DNA of 64,000 nucleotides from NCBI RefSeq assembly GCF_000003605.2, contig NW_003149267.1, forward strand, positions 335,873 to 399,872. Reading direction: 5' to 3'. The number at the start of each line of letters is the position of its first letter. Position 1 is the stretch's first letter. The notes below the pieces were generated by a model. That model saw nothing but the letters and a program-made list of their open reading frames with translations. It was not told where the DNA came from and did no database searches. A program made the position numbers and the translations under genes. Below, in pieces: positions 12,781 through 25,602 of this stretch. Source of the DNA: Saccoglossus kowalevskii (lineage: Eukaryota; Hemichordata; Enteropneusta; Harrimaniidae).

Positions 12781-15700
12781 CAGGCATCCCCATTGTTACC
12801 TCAGCCACCGCAACAAACCTCAATTGAACAGGTATAGTACCCATATCTTATTTAGTGTAGAAAATACAGCATGGCTAGAAGTACCAACAATGGCCACTAT
12901 GGAATAAAAAATTATGTGATGAAAGAGTGTTGCAGGAATGCAGACACTAATGCATGTATGTGTATATGTTGAAGGACCAAGGCAAGCAGATACAGCATCC
13001 AAGCATTTGCCTTCAATGTCTTTGTCTACTGTAGAATACTTTATTTTAGCTGGAATTAATTTTTTTGCGGGGAAAAAAGTTTCTGGGTGTTTTGTATTTT
13101 TACTGATTTTTCAGGATTTGAATGTAAAATATAGGAAAAAAGATACCCGGTGTATTCTCTAGATTTTTTTTTCACTGAATCATTCCTTGAGCGAAAATAG
13201 CAAATAAAAAGTTGCAAGCGAAAATAAGTATTTTACAGTAATTAATTTATTCTGAGCATGCGCAATTGTTCTGTCAATTGTGTTGGGAGAGGTAATTTTT
13301 GATGAAAATTATGAAATAGACCCACTTAGGATTTTTAGATCTGGAATTTTTTTTTTTTACAGTATTGTATGCCCATTAACATGTACACAAAATATCATTC
13401 TCTACATACTGCACTACTTGGTATATGAATAGGCAAACTAGAAAACGTATAATGACCCAGAAACCATTTAGTCAGGAATTTAAACTACACTTAAATACTG
13501 TGTAGAGTATTGTTGTCTTAATTAATTTTTATAGAAGAAATTAAAAAAAAAAATATTATACCAATTAAATGTCTGCCTTGCAATTTGAGTGATGGAAAAT
13601 AAAGATAAAAATATAGTGTCTCCTCTGTGACATTAGTGGATAGTGGTAAACTATTTAAAAATTGAATTTCCTGTTTACAGTATCAAAATAATATTCAACA
13701 ATGGTATCAGCAGCAGCAGCAACAACAAGATGTGAATATTACTCAAGATTTAACCAATCAAGTTAGTCTCTTATCTTATTCATAATAATAAGTATGACAA
13801 AGCTATTTCATTTGTCAAGGTTACCTCAGTAATCTTTTATGTGTTAAAAAGTTATCAAACCATCTTTTGCTTTTTTTCAAAAGTTTAGCACATACTAAAA
13901 TCTTTTGATATAAAATCATTTGACCTCTTGAACACACTTAGACTGAGAGCAATCGTTTGGTGATGATCTAATGCTACCTGTGTATGAAAATGATTTGCTG
14001 AATTTTGTGACAAGCTTCCCTTTGTACCACTTAATTTTAGACTACCTAATGCATTTTTGTATAAGTGGTTGTCTGTTTTCACATTACAACATTGTTGTGA
14101 CTATATATTTGTGGTCGGGGGCTTAAGGAAGTTTAGAAAGGTTTGCAAATGTAACGCCATTCATGAAAAAAAAAATTGACTGTTTAAACTGGAGTTGTAT
14201 GAAGTTCTAGTTACCTCTACTCCATAATTTTAGGTTAATAATAGTAATTGATTATCCTAACAATGAATGGAAATGATTGACACCTATTCTCATGCAAATT
14301 AGTTGTTGTGCTATTTTCAGTGGGGGGGGGGGGGGTACTAGCCTAGCCTAGCTGAGCCTAGCCTGAGATGGCTGTAATGTTAGGGACTTATTCTGCAGTA
14401 ATAAATTGTTGTTGGTAACATATGCTGTTAATTCCACACAGGATTATAACAGTTTTGTTTTCATCCAATTAATGTTCAAATTTTGAGCTGCTTTACTTAT
14501 CCATCAGGTAGAGTAACCATGGTGTATGTACAAAAATGCGTTTGCCGGTCACTGATTTAGTAATTGTGTCTGATAAGTAAAATGAAATAATAATGGTAAA
14601 ACATGCAAATGAGTCAACAGCCAATCAGATGATCACATGCGATTTCACCACCAAACTTTCTCGTACAAATCTCTAAATCTTTCTGCACTTTTTTTTTTTT
14701 AATTTTCTTCAATATTTCTGGAATTGAACTCTAATTTTAGAGCCAACAGACACAATTTCAGTCAAATTTTTTAGTTTATACTCAAAAAATTTGTCCATCT
14801 AATCCCAACAGGAGTATTTTGTGAATTTGTGACATTAACATATTCACCGTTTAATGAATACTGTGAACCATTTATTTTTAGTTCTAGGATTTTTTGCAAT
14901 TTGATTTGTGAATCTGATTAGGAATTCTGCTGTGGAATTCTCTTATTTTTCCTGATCCGCTGGAATTTCACAATTTTCTTTGACTTGTGAAAAATTCCAT
15001 GGTTTTCCCACACTTGCGAATTCGCAAAAATTAAAGCAGATTACAGTACACTTGAAAAAAAAACGTGGAGCACTGAAGATAGTTTTCATTTTTGCAGATT
15101 TTTGATGTTGCAAATCCCTAAAACACTGGTTTGTGAAGGAAACAATAAATTCCATGGTTAACTCTGCATAATCTGATTTTTTTAAAGTAGTCCATCTATC
15201 AGCAAAGTGAAAATAAAACTTGAATACTTAAGTTATGTGCTGTATGTGTCAAACTTGCTAGTTAACAGTGATTGATAATGGTTGAAATTAGTTAATGGTC
15301 GAAATTAGAAAACAAACAGAAAGCACTCACATTAGCATATATTATAATAACCCAATAAAATACTGAAACGTACAGTAATATGCTATAAAATTTGTGATGC
15401 AAGTCAATTGCTAAAATGGCCAGTTTATACTTAATAAAGTTGTATAATATAAATGTAACATTGTCTGTCCAACTAATACATGATATATGGAGCATTATAT
15501 AGAACAGTAAATCATACATGTATTAATGCATGCAATAATTCAGTATAACAAAATCACATGCTGATCTGTCATCTCAGCAGGTTTTAATATCTTTTGGCTT
15601 AGTTTATATCAATCACTATTATGGATATGTTGATCCATTCATAATATTTCCATCATTACAACTGCCATAATTGCTCTGTTAGTGGCATATACACTTAAAT

Positions 15701-18700
15701 AAACAAGAGGTGTATCTATGGTCAAAATAAGTTGTACAATAAACACCATTTTTTGGTAGATGTGTGTATTCTATTACAGATGAGCTAAATATTGTAAATA
15801 TGATAAATGCCTGATATAATTACTGTATTTGCTCTATTAGAAATCCAACTCTAATAACATTTCACATGCATTTACATGATTTCATTTTTTGTATACTGGA
15901 TCTTTATAATATATAGTTTGTGCACATAGGCATTTGTTATTAACATGTACTTGAGTGTATGCACTACTAATGGAGCAAATATAGTATAACATTCTCTAAG
16001 AAAAAGGCCTTGCCTAAAGGGTCACCCCCCTCCCTAGGGCGATCACACACCCGAGGCTTGTTAGTTTCCAGTGCGCGAGACTTGCGCGCATAATAATTCC
16101 ATATTTGGAATTCGCATTTCCTAATATAGTAGGATGAAAATACCCCGTAAAATACCGCAAAATTACGGCATGCTGTAACGTATGGCGTTACGATGACAGA
16201 TGTATGATAATGTCTGTTAATTATGTGAGCGTATTAACTACTAATGGAGCTAATACAGTATACTGTCTTTGATGTGATGTGTATATGTAATACAGTGTAT
16301 ATAAACATAAAACTGCTTGTATTGCATACTGGATCATTAGCATATGACTCATTGACTATATTGACCTGCATGCACTACTAATATAGCAAATACGGTATTG
16401 TTTTTATTCAGAGTGGTGTGTATGAGCAGTATTTACCATCCTACAGTGATCAGCTTGGTCAGTATCTTATCCCAAACACAGCAATACAAGCACAACAAGC
16501 AACAGTCGATAACACGTCACCGCAGTATGGTGTTACAAATGCAGCACAGCAAGCGTATGATTATATCAATAAGTTCATGCAGGTCAGTAGAATCTCATTG
16601 CTTCTCTAACATTAATCCTATTATAAGTAGACTGTATTGTTTGCAACATATGCTACTGTGTATCATCTGTATTCCACTCTAGTTCAGTTCATGCTTCTAC
16701 ACTAACCAATTCAGCTTTCAGCCTAGCGATTATATTTAATCCTTGGCGATTATTTTTTCAGAACATTGAAACAAAAAATTTGGCATAAAAAAAAATTTTG
16801 TGATTTAGAATCATTCTTTAATTATTTAATGAATTCAATAGTTGTAATATAAAATAATTTGTTATTAGGAATAAAATGTATTATTGTTATAAAATGTATT
16901 TTTTACTATAAAATTGGCTGCAGATTAATTTTGGAAAAATGCTAACTAGAAAAACAAAATGGTCCTGTTTAGAAAAATGTTTTTTTCTTTTCTTGTGTAC
17001 AATATAAGTGAGACCTCTTAAACTGGATCACCTGAATCAAATCTGTTTTTGTGTTTGACCAAAAATGATTTTTATTTCATGAAAAATGTGCATGATATAT
17101 TGTACTTGGTTCGCATCGTTGATCTCAACTTAAAAAATCATGATTATTTTAAGGGATGGACATTCAGCTGAGCATCCCTCAGAAATTTTGAAATATCTTT
17201 TTTTGCTCGTTACCTGACAGGTTTTGTTGACTTTGTTGAGCGGAGCTTATCATATGAGTGATTGTCCGGTGTCGTCCATCGCTGTTGTCCTTGTCAACTT
17301 TTTACGTTTTCGAAGACTTCTTGAAAACAACAATTCTTATTGCTTTTGATACTTGGTGTATATGTACCTTAGGCAGGCCTCTCTTAGATTTGTTCATTTC
17401 GTGATGATATATTTAATTCTCTAATTTTGATGAATATTTTTGTCATTTTTGGTAAAGAGTGATATTTTCAACTTCTTGTTGAAAACCGCAAGTCTGATTG
17501 CTTTGATATTATACATATAGAAACTAAAGGTTGACCTCTCTCAGATTTGTTAATTTTGTCATGATATTTTCAATTCTCTAATTTTGATGAATATTTTTGT
17601 CATTTTGGATAAAAAGTGATATTTTCGACTTCTTGTTAAAAAACCGCAAGTCTGATTGCTTTGATATTATATATATAGGTACTACATGTGAACCTCTCTC
17701 AGATTGTTCATTTTGTGATAATATCTTCAATTTTCTAATTTTGATGAATATTTTTGGCATTCTTGGTAAAAAGTAATATTTTAGACTTGTTAAGAACCAT
17801 GAGTTCGATTGCATATTATACATATAGGTAACTCAGGTAGACCTCTCTCAGATTTGTTCCTTTTCTGATAATATCTTTAGTTCTTTAATTGAAATGTGCA
17901 TTGCTAACAGCGGAACTATCTCAGTCGAAAGGCTGCTTGTTTAAACAAAAAAGGATATTGTAATAATATTGTAAATGATCATAGTGCTTCACTTTATGGC
18001 TGCTAATTAAACACAGCCACTCACAGTGATGGGCTTAAATTGCAGTCTATCTTTTATATAACTATGTTGTCATTGAATGAATTTCTCGATTTATTTTCCA
18101 TTTCTAGAAGCAAACTCAGCCACCGCAACCGCAAAGTGCAGCTATGTTTAACAGTGATGCACTGTATCAGAGCTATCATCAGACAGCACCCAGTATTGTG
18201 AATCCTAATTATAATTATTATAATGATCAGTGGTCTACATCAGCTTACAGTCCATCAACACCCAGTAATACAAACTATAGTAGTAGTAGTGCAAACTATA
18301 GTACTCAGGTCAGTATATTATAAATCTGCTTACAGTCAACATCCAATAGACCCATGTGGCATTGTTAGTGCTCCACTTCGTGAATTTCTATGTGTCGGAG
18401 ATACAGAAAACTGTTGAAAATAGCACTAGTATGGCCGCCGTTCATCATACATGATATGTACCGTTCATATGATCCAACAGGAAAACCTGACCCTTTTTTT
18501 CAGTGACTTGTTTACTGTATGGCCTGAACTATTTAATTTTTTTATCAGTATACATGTTAAAAAATCAATGACGATGTGTGTTTCAATGTTGCTTATGATC
18601 ACTGATCAGCATCTGTATTTTCCTTGTACTTTGCATGTTCCAGCTGGTCTTCCACGCTTGACTAGTAATCAAACATAATACATGTCAGTTTGCAGAGGTT

Positions 18701-18868
18701 GAAAATTGAACAAAAGTGCAAACTACATTCACCCAGCCATTACATTAATCCCACTGACAAATCCGGCAATTCACATTTGGACAGTGTTGTTTTATTCAAG
18801 AAAAAATTGATGTGTGTGAGAAATATTTTTTTTTTGGTCGTTGTGATGCACACAATGGGAGTTACCCC

Positions 18869-18899
<31 letters not shown>

Positions 18900-19853
18900 A
18901 TGTATGTATGTATGTATGNNNNNNNNNNNNNNNNNNNNNNNNNNNNNNNNNNNNNNNNNNNNNNNNNNTATGTATGTATGTATGTATGTATGTATGCATG
19001 TTTTCCACTTCCAATCACTCATCAGCTTCCATTGAAACTTAGTACATAGATACTTTGGGATAATGCACATACCCAATGTTTTGTGTTCTAGAATATCATT
19101 ACACATTTTGTGTCTGCTGTGATTTAATCTATAATAGTTGACTGGCAGCCATTTATTGGGCTTGTATTAAAGTGAAAGGAAAGTCATAGTACCGGTAGTG
19201 GCAAAATGTCTGTCGTCTAGCGGTGGCGACATAAACTTTTCTAGGGGGCACGATAACTCCTGTAATATTCAGTCAATTGCTATCATATTGCCAACATAAA
19301 ATTACACATGTTGAGTTGTATTTCAGTGTAAAACATTTACCGTAGTTGTCCGAGTATAAACCCCTCTGGGAAAGCGGCAATCAAAGAAAAAATGGGGGGG
19401 GGGGGGGCTTATAAACTGATAAAAGTTAAAACTTCTCCCGAGCGATAATTTATGCTTATTTATTCATAAACAAATCTAGTGTCTTCATTGACTAGCATCG
19501 TTCAAATTAACTTGAGGATCGACCGTTACACCCCGGGGTTACTAATCACTCTTGGGTGTGTTGTGGAACAGCATTCGACCCTGCGTTTTATTGTTTGTCG
19601 CTTGAATGAGCACCAGAATGGATTGATAAAGACAACATACAAGTGAACGCTACAATTATTTTAGTGCATTGACCTGATTTGTATTTGTTTTATTTCGTTT
19701 CAGTTGACTACTCCTGTTGCGGGACAAAAACGTAGTTCAGCGCATATTCTGCCGTCACCAGAACCAAGTCCAGATAATGGGTATGTTGGACAGCATTCAC
19801 AAGGCTTAGGTGGACATTATGCTGACTCTTACAAGAGAAGAAAAATTGTATAG
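4230..19853 (+). CDS. RAVER1: Raver-family ribonucleoprotein PTB-binding protein (5' partial)
   Basis: Raver proteins are RRM proteins that bind PTB and focal-adhesion proteins and act as splicing co-regulators. Coding exons: 4230-4490, 5067 into the N gap at 5126, (missing), 7233-7415, 9193-9283, 9684-9820, 10588-11256, 11882-12520, 12727-12831, 13681-13761, 16412-16582, 18108-18308, 19704-19853 (TAG). All have AG/GT borders and compatible phases. The first exon gives the second half of RRM1 and then RRM2, with RNP2-like VICIMNLP and RNP1 KGYGFVEY. Exon 7233-7415 is the end of RRM3, with an [11 protein letters not shown] segment matching the raver SFCAPG stretch. The C-terminus ([20 protein letters not shown]) matches the conserved raver tail. 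Between them lies a low-complexity, polyQ-rich linker with LLGxxP motifs. Missing: the N-terminus, early RRM1, and RRM2/RRM3 sequence in the gap. Vertebrates have RAVER1 and RAVER2; this is probably the single ancestral type, so the symbol is approximate. Confidence 0.9.
4715..5045. mobile_element. Diverged copy of the 'traffic-of-AAGACCACCTGT' repeat (family H)
   Basis: Contains CATAGTGACCACCTTT, TATAAAGACCACCTGT and CAACCTCCATATCAAGACCA. The same ordered words occur in a better preserved inverted-repeat element at 33167-33488. This copy ends only some 20 bp before a RAVER exon. Confidence 0.55.
5126..5671. other. Assembly gap (546 N) inside RAVER
   Basis: The N run cuts the exon that begins at 5067 and probably hides the rest of RRM2 and the first part of RRM3. 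Any open frame spanning it is an artefact. Confidence 0.97.
6905..7113. mobile_element. MITE family B copy (209 bp)
   Basis: Left end TACTGTAAAATACTTTATTT and right end AAATAAAATATTTTACAGTA form a near-perfect inverted repeat. The interior holds repeated TTTTCACTGA words. Other copies lie at 13027-13240 and 48045-48225, and a related element at 40423-40633. It lies just upstream of the RAVER exon at 7233. Confidence 0.8.
10138..10285 (+). repeat. Dispersed ~130-bp repeat family G, copy 1
   Basis: Shares ordered blocks with 50295-50432: GGGAATTGAGTCCCAAGCGA, AAAGGCTCATGGGTAGA and CTATGGCCATCTGA. It holds the small hairpin TGGGA-ATTGAG-TCCCA. No terminal repeats or coding potential were seen. 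A SINE origin is possible but not shown. Confidence 0.7.
10588..11256 (+). CDS. RAVER1: RAVER long linker exon (223 codons)
   Basis: The frame is open from the acceptor TATCATTAG to the donor at 11257 (CAG/GTACAT), phase 0 to phase 0, so including or skipping it keeps frame. It encodes a basic, polar, apparently disordered segment with an internal near-repeat ([20 protein letters not shown] and [11 protein letters not shown]). I recognise no domain and recall no vertebrate raver counterpart. An internal CAG/GTAAAA at 10614/10615 could act as an alternative donor and reduce it to a 27-bp microexon. Confidence 0.65.
11505..11734. mobile_element. MITE family C copy, inverted (230 bp)
   Basis: Reverse complement of the element at 1852-2081 and of identical length, with the same TACTGTAAAACATGT terminus at the left. 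The right end is slightly diverged (GCTTTACAGTA). It sits in the RAVER intron between the exons ending at 11256 and starting at 11882. Confidence 0.8.
11882..12520 (+). CDS. RAVER1: RAVER exon with polyQ tracts and five LLG motifs
   Basis: Follows the acceptor TCTTTCCAG, with donor GTATGT at 12521; 213 codons in phase 0. It carries SLLGTPQ (11894), PLLGTAP (about 12080), SLLGPAP (about 12206), SLLGDPA (12350) and TLLGTSP (12476). These resemble the PTB RRM2-interaction motif of vertebrate raver1, [S/G][I/L]LGxxP. The two glutamine tracts are built from mixed CAG/CAA codons, so they are length-variable candidates. SLLGPAP fits the consensus fully; the others deviate at the first or last position. 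Confidence 0.88.
13027..13240. mobile_element. MITE family B copy
   Basis: Begins TACTGTAGAATACTTTATTT and ends AAAATAAGTATTTTACAGTA, with the same interior order as the 6905-7113 copy but more diverged. It lies in the RAVER intron between 12831 and 13681. Confidence 0.75.
13762..16411 (+). other. RAVER intron; only repeats recognised
   Basis: About 2.65 kb of AT-rich intron. It contains a poly-G run near 14323, several homopolymers and the MITE family A copy at 15821-15985 with further family A ends near 16240-16260 and 16370-16396. No exon recognised. Confidence 0.6.
15821..15985. mobile_element. MITE family A copy (about 165 bp)
   Basis: Left terminus TACTGTATTTGCTCTATTAG; right terminus CTACTAATGGAGCAAATATA followed by GTA. 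These are near inverted repeats. Additional right-end-like sequences at 16240-16261 and 16372-16396 suggest nested or tandem insertion. Confidence 0.7.
17221..17942 (+). mobile_element. Hairpin-ended family D repeat, copy 1
   Basis: The 5' end is diverged but ends GAGCGGAGCTTATCATATGA. The body has about four copies of a roughly 160-180-bp unit (TCAATTCTCTAATTTTGATG, then TTTTGGTAAAAAGTGATATT, then CTTCTTGTTAAAAACCGCAAG). The 3' end is GCGGAACTATCTCAGTCGAA followed by AGGCTGCTTGTT. Other copies: 44881-45418 and 57388-57907. It lies in the RAVER intron before exon 18108. No protein is encoded. Confidence 0.75.
18871..19000. repeat. (TG)n/(TATG)n microsatellite containing a 50-N gap
   Basis: TGTGTG passes into TATG repeats at 18871-18918, then N at 18919-18968, then TATG repeats to about 18996. 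The gap is of nominal size; true array length is unknown. Open frames across it are artefacts. It lies in the last RAVER intron. Confidence 0.95.
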
Positions 19854-22800
19854 ACCAAGACTGAACATTCCAGTTACTGACATCATGTTAACCCTTTAAC
19901 TGTGACCAAAAAAAAATGATCAATATACCGGGTATGTACCCAGTATGGGAGATTGTGCCCATTTGATTCAAAACTTAAGAAAACTGCTAAATGTTTTGGT
20001 GGAAAAAAATGGTGTCCAAAGAGTCAAAATAAATTCACATTGACATATGTTTATCTTAACAGTGTCAGGTGGAATTTGTACATTTTCATCATCCTCTGTT
20101 TACCTGGAACCACATAATTCCGGTATTTCGTAGAAATTCTCTGAGATCTTGCCATTTTGTTTCTTCCAAAGATATTTTGAAAACAAATTTGTAATAGCAT
20201 TAAGAGTTCTATTTTCTCTTTTAATAGTAAATGAAAATTTTAGTTTTATTTACAACTATAATGTTTTTACTGTGATTAGTTTTTAATGACCATGTTAATG
20301 ATATTTAGAATGTAGGGGTAGAGGTAGATTGGATTAGGTATTAGAGCAAAAGACATGAATCATAGAAGTCATGAAATGCCAGTGTTTCAAACAATACTGC
20401 CAATGAACGGTTAATTTGTGTGCTATGGTCAATCACTGCCTCTGACTGGGCACTTGCAATTGTTGTCATTTTTGTCCTGTACAGTACAGTAATCTTTTCA
20501 AAATATTCTTGTTTTCGTAAGTTTATATTGTAGTTTTGCCCAGAAACCAAAATGTTAAGCCACTGGGTATCAGTAAAGTACATAGATATAGGTATGTACA
20601 TTCTTGCTGGAATTCTGGTTGCAGCCACTTCTTTCTGCAATACACATCATGGTATCTTCCAATTATCCATTTTTTCTTATTTATACCAAATTTTCTTTGC
20701 TTATTGCATTTGTCCTTATGTTGGTCAAATCTGTAACTTTCTGCAAGACCTTTTTTTAGAAATATTTTCTGAACTTGAGTTTCGTATTTGTGTGAATATT
20801 TCGTTTTCTATACTGGATTGATTTTTTTGAATTTTTTTTTTTCCAACTAACAGTTAAACTAAAACATAGTAGTGGCCTGGCTTGAACTTTGCAAATGCTA
20901 TAGACCTTATTCGTAAATGGCCGCAAAGATCTTGTTGAAAGTGAGAGAGCCACACGACTTGTTTTTGCTTCCAAACAGTGTTCCACTATCTACTGCCATT
21001 GTTTGCATAAATACATGGCGCTAGTGATTTTGTGCATATTTTGGAAAACTGGGATCAATTTTAGCTTTACTTGTAGTTGCATGGATATTTACGTTTTATT
21101 TTAAGGTGAAAAAAAACAAAACTTTATAATCTGTCATCCAGTGGGTTTTAGCTAAATTTAGCATTCGGCAGAAAATGGGTACTTGTATTGTGGGGGTCTG
21201 TTCTGGTTTCAGTATTAACAAAAGTAAAAATAGTTTATGTATATTTGTGTATGAAAATTGTATTTTAGAGAAATGTTTATTTTTTTTTGAAAACTGATTA
21301 GTCCTCTCAAACCAAAGACTGTAAGTTTACTTTGTCTGTCTACTCTAATTTCAATTTCAAATGTAAATATTATTTTTCTTCAAGTTATACATCATTTCAG
21401 TTAAGGACATTTTAATATATTTTGTTGGATTTAAAGGAGTTTAAGGGATAGTTGTGTTTATCTATTTGATTTTGAGGATGTTCATCATACGACAGTATCT
21501 GACTCTGAGGGCGCTATCTTTTTTCAGCATTAACGCACATGAGGGCGCTATCTTGTATGATATCAGAGTGAGACTGCATGGCCGACTGTTTTACAAATTT
21601 ACTGCAAGACACTTTACGTGTCATTCACTTTTGTTGTTGCATTACGTTTTCGAAATAAGTGCAACAATAACTCGGTTAGTGATTACTTTTGCTATAACCC
21701 ACTGACCTATTGTTGCTAAGTTTCCAAAATTGACGTGATCATGAGCTCCTACTAAAATGAGTGATGTAATTAGAGAACCTGATAACATGCATGAAACAGA
21801 TCAAATTTGCATAGCAAGTGCGTTATTTTATTGTATTTTCGGTAATATTTTGAAATGAAATGTAGTTTACAATATCAAAGTCACTGGGAAATTATTTTAA
21901 TTCCACATGTTCTAAATAAGTCTGTCACTATTTTAATTTTTGTTTACTTATTTGTTTGAATCTAATGTCTTCAAAAATAATTAATACGGTGACATACTAC
22001 TAGTACTTAGTGATCTCGTTTGTAACAAGCGCTATTTTTGATCAGTCAAGAAATTGAGTATTCATCATTTGAAACTCTAAAAACTCTTTTAAAACAAAAC
22101 TGGTTATCAAATTGCAGGTGAATTTATTGTTATTTCTACAGTTATGGGCATGAATATTTAGTGATTTGTTATTTTGACTTGTGTCTGTATTTGGTGAGGG
22201 ATTTGTATTGTGATAATTTTATTATTCGCATTTCATAAGCAAATAGATATTGACCTTTTCATCACCAGACTTTCTCACCCAAAATTTGTCTGCACTTTTT
22301 CTTATATTTTCCAATATTTCTGGAAATTAACTCAAACAACACAATTTTAGTCAATTTTCAGTTTTTACTCAAAAAAATTTGCTTTGTTTTAATCATCTCA
22401 AAGAAAGTGCAGAATATAAACAGGACTATTTTTGAGTTTGTGATGAAAAGAGGGAACTGGTGGTGAAAAGATCAAGTGTTTGAGGCCCTGACTTGGTAAG
22501 ATTCTGTACGATGTCTGACATTGACGTTTTCTAATAAAGTAAAGTTAAGTAGACTACAAATACTACGGTTGAGATAACTTTACTTGCGCATAGCAATGAT
22601 TTCAGTGAGGTAGAACACAGAATGTTCTCGATGAAAACATTTTCATGAGATTCTAGATTCATTTGCATAATTTTTTTTACCTCATGTTATACCAAGGAAA
22701 ATGTTCAAATGTGAATTTCAAACAAATGCAAATACGGCTATTACAGAGAACTAAATTCTGTTTTAACTTGTGAAATGTATGTATAATAATATATCAAATG

Positions 22801-23326
22801 AATACACTACTTGGTTTTGAGTTAGGTGTCTTCTTGTAATGGTTAAATATTTTGGGGGTTATATTTTCATTCCATGTGTAAGCACATATCAGTATATTTT
22901 TATTCTTCAGGGCAGAGGACTTTCTTTCCATTGTTTTTAAGAATGAAGAGACTTGTTTTACTAGTAGTTTTATTCAGTGATAACACTGCCTATATTTTTG
23001 TGATTTCAAATCTGGTATTTTAATTGCCACAATAGAAAAATCAACAGGTGCCTTTCAATAAAATAAATGTTAGTTTTCCAAAGTTTGTTTGTCGTTAATG
23101 GCCAGTCAAAATGCATATACTTGTTGTAATGTAATAGAAGACCACAAGATAATTATCAGCCAGCTGTAGATAAGAAATTTAAAGCCTGCATCATGCTTAA
23201 TTTTGGTGCCGTGTAAAATACATTTACATAATATTTTAATGCACACGATTCTAGGCAGTTTTCAATCCCAATGTAAATTTTACCAAATTTAAACAAAATC
23301 TGTGTATCCAGAAAAGAAACGTACAA

Positions 23327-24480
23327 ATAACAAGCAGCCTGTTGGCTGAGATAGCTCCGCTGTTAGCAATGCACATTTCAATTAAAGAACAGAAGATATC
23401 ATTAGATCAAAAAAACAAAATGATGTGCATCAAGGTCACATAATGTCCAATCATTTGCCATCCCACCCATACACAACCAAGATGTGCTTATGAAATGACA
23501 AAAATGCAATTTTTCGAATTGTTAACAATAAAATGGTTGCCATTCGGCCATCTTGAATCTCTACGTCAAATCTACATGCATATATATTAAGTTTGAACAT
23601 CAGTCCAAGCATGTCTGAGATACAGGTTGGGACAGATACGTCTGAAACTGGGAATGACAATTGGTCAAAGAATATCTGATTTAAAGGCCGTTTTGATGAT
23701 CTTTTTGAATCAAATTTTGAAACTGCATCAGTAACTTTTTATAGATGGTAATACCAACTTGAATGATATCAGCCCAGATATGCCTGAATGTGCATCAGTA
23801 ACCCACTATGTGTGACATTAATATTAAGTTTGAATTTATCTGAATTTAACTTTTTATCAAAACCCCAATAAATTTAAAGTGAAACTTGCAATGGCACTCT
23901 AAAGGAAAAGAAATGGTCACCATCATGGGTGATGTTGATGCCCTTTTAAAATGGTAGTCATGTCTGTGAAATTACAAAACATTTCCCCCTCGTTTTTGAA
24001 CAGATTATTGTCAACGACTAAGACCCTGTTCAGTAGGCATTGGCATAGAAATGAATCGCCACCAATCAGGCACCTGTAACCCAATATCCATGATCTCAGA
24101 GAAATGGTTCAGAACACGCTTTATACAAATTTGATCAAATGACAAAATACTGGTAACACAACCTACAGTACCTTTGTGCAAACTTTCAAATGAATAAGGC
24201 GATATATTAGTGATGAATTGGCATAGACACAAGTAAAAAACAAAATGGCAACCAATCAGCCATTTTTTGTTAGAATCACAAAATAAATATGACGAAAACA
24301 TTTAACCATGAGAAATGACTAAAATGGCTCTCAGTCAGCCATATTTAACCCAATGGCAAAGATAATCAGCATGCATATTCCCATCGTACATTGTCTTTAA
24401 GTGAAGTTTAAATGAGATCAGTCAAAGCATGTCTGGGAAATGGCTCTGTACACATGGACGAACACACAGAACCCAAATTA
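23327..24480 (-). mobile_element. Family D 3' end joined to 'AAAATGG' repeat body (family F), inverted
   Basis: On the minus strand, 23327-23395 matches the last ~67 bp of the family D repeats, including GCTAACAGCGGAGCTATCTC and the CAGCC...GGCTG hairpin. The interior differs: it carries repeated AAAATGGCNACCAATCAGCC-type blocks like those at 52780-53250. I could not define the other boundary. A conserved 3' terminus on a different body suggests a non-autonomous family with exchangeable internal sequence. Confidence 0.5.
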
Positions 24481-24844
24481 ATAGTTCCTGTTTTTGAACA
24501 TCATCTTAACAGGAACTAAAAAAATATCAAGAAGAGCATCACAGATAACGAAGGTGAATTAAAGAGTTTTTTTTTTTATTTTTGCAAAATATACAGCAAA
24601 TATTTCAGAACAAATCTTGAATCAGTTTTCAATACCAAAAGTGCATTACTGGCATTTAGAACTAATATCCCATAAGGACATAATGCATCATTCTTTATAA
24701 AAATTCATACTGTATGTACATGGTGTGCAATGATAATGTTTGTACAACTTGGAATAACAATACTAGTAGGCCTTAAATATCACAAACCTGGGAGACTAAG
24801 GGCATTTCACGATTTATTTTCAAAAAAATTAAAAAATCATACAA

Positions 24845-25018
24845 TTCCCCCAGATAGTACCAGGATGTACGACCTTTAGGGGTCAGCAAGTACCATGATG
24901 TATGACATTTAGGGGTCAGAAAGTACCAGGATGTATGACCTTTAGAGGTCAGATAGTACCAGGATGTATGACCTTTAGGGGTCAGATAGTACCAGGATGT
25001 ATGACCTTTAAGGGTCAA
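24845..25018. repeat. 33-bp minisatellite, about 5 copies
   Basis: The unit is AGTACCAGGATGTATGACCT followed by TTAGGGGTCAGAT, with point differences between copies. The unit length is a multiple of 3, so it gives an open antisense frame (GHTSWYYLTPK repeats) that I do not consider a gene. It lies about 600 bp past the PLAA stop codon, in the 3' UTR or just beyond. Confidence 0.9.
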
Positions 25019-25602
25019 CCATGTGGCTTAATGAAGTTCACTCATCACATTTTTATAGTAAGCCCATTTTAGCAAATAATGAGGATTTCCTGATGCCAGA
25101 AATTAGTAGTTTAACATGTGCTACAACATTCTTGGCACATAGGATACAATCTGGTACTATATTTGCTTCTTTTTGTGGCCCTTATTTACACGACATGGTC
25201 AAAAAGAGTCGTATTTGAAAGATCCAGCATTCAACAAATGCTCCTTTTTTTATTTAGGTATAATCTAATGGGCAAAGTACAGTAACGTGTGAGGTCACTT
25301 GGTATCAGGAAGGGTTACTTCAGAATAGGTGAATTTTCTCAACTACCGTGCATGTAATAGCCACTGTTATACATACATAGCAATTTGACAGTATGGGCAT
25401 GTCCTATCTACAAAGTACAGTCAACCTGTGTTATAAAAGACAATCAGCAATCTCACACAGCTCAGAAAATGTTTTCACAGTTTTCTAATGGTACATTACC
25501 TGACTAATACATGTTGCGAGTGAGAAAACTACAAGTCAGATTGCATGAAAGCCAAGGAGACACAAAATGTTTTAAAATATTACAAACTATTTAAAAGAAC
25601 TT

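Larger units (their letters stand above)
19854..25602. other. RAVER 3' UTR and RAVER-PLAA spacer
   Basis: No coding region recognised between the convergent stop codons of RAVER (19853) and PLAA (25603). Candidate RAVER polyadenylation signals (AATAAA) are at 20028 and 23057. The repeat-poor character of 19854-23060 would allow a long 3' UTR, which is inference. Downstream are a family D/F repeat (23327-24480) and a minisatellite (24845-25018). For PLAA, TTTATT (AATAAA on the minus strand) near 25248 is a candidate signal. Confidence 0.5.

Noticed and set aside
20341-20821. Overlapping frames on both strands after the RAVER stop
   Set aside because: AT-rich 3' UTR or spacer, with no homology and frames overlapping on both strands.
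24773-25018. Minus-strand repeat peptide (GHTSWYYLTPK units)
   Set aside because: Open only because the minisatellite unit is 33 bp; no homology or splice signals.
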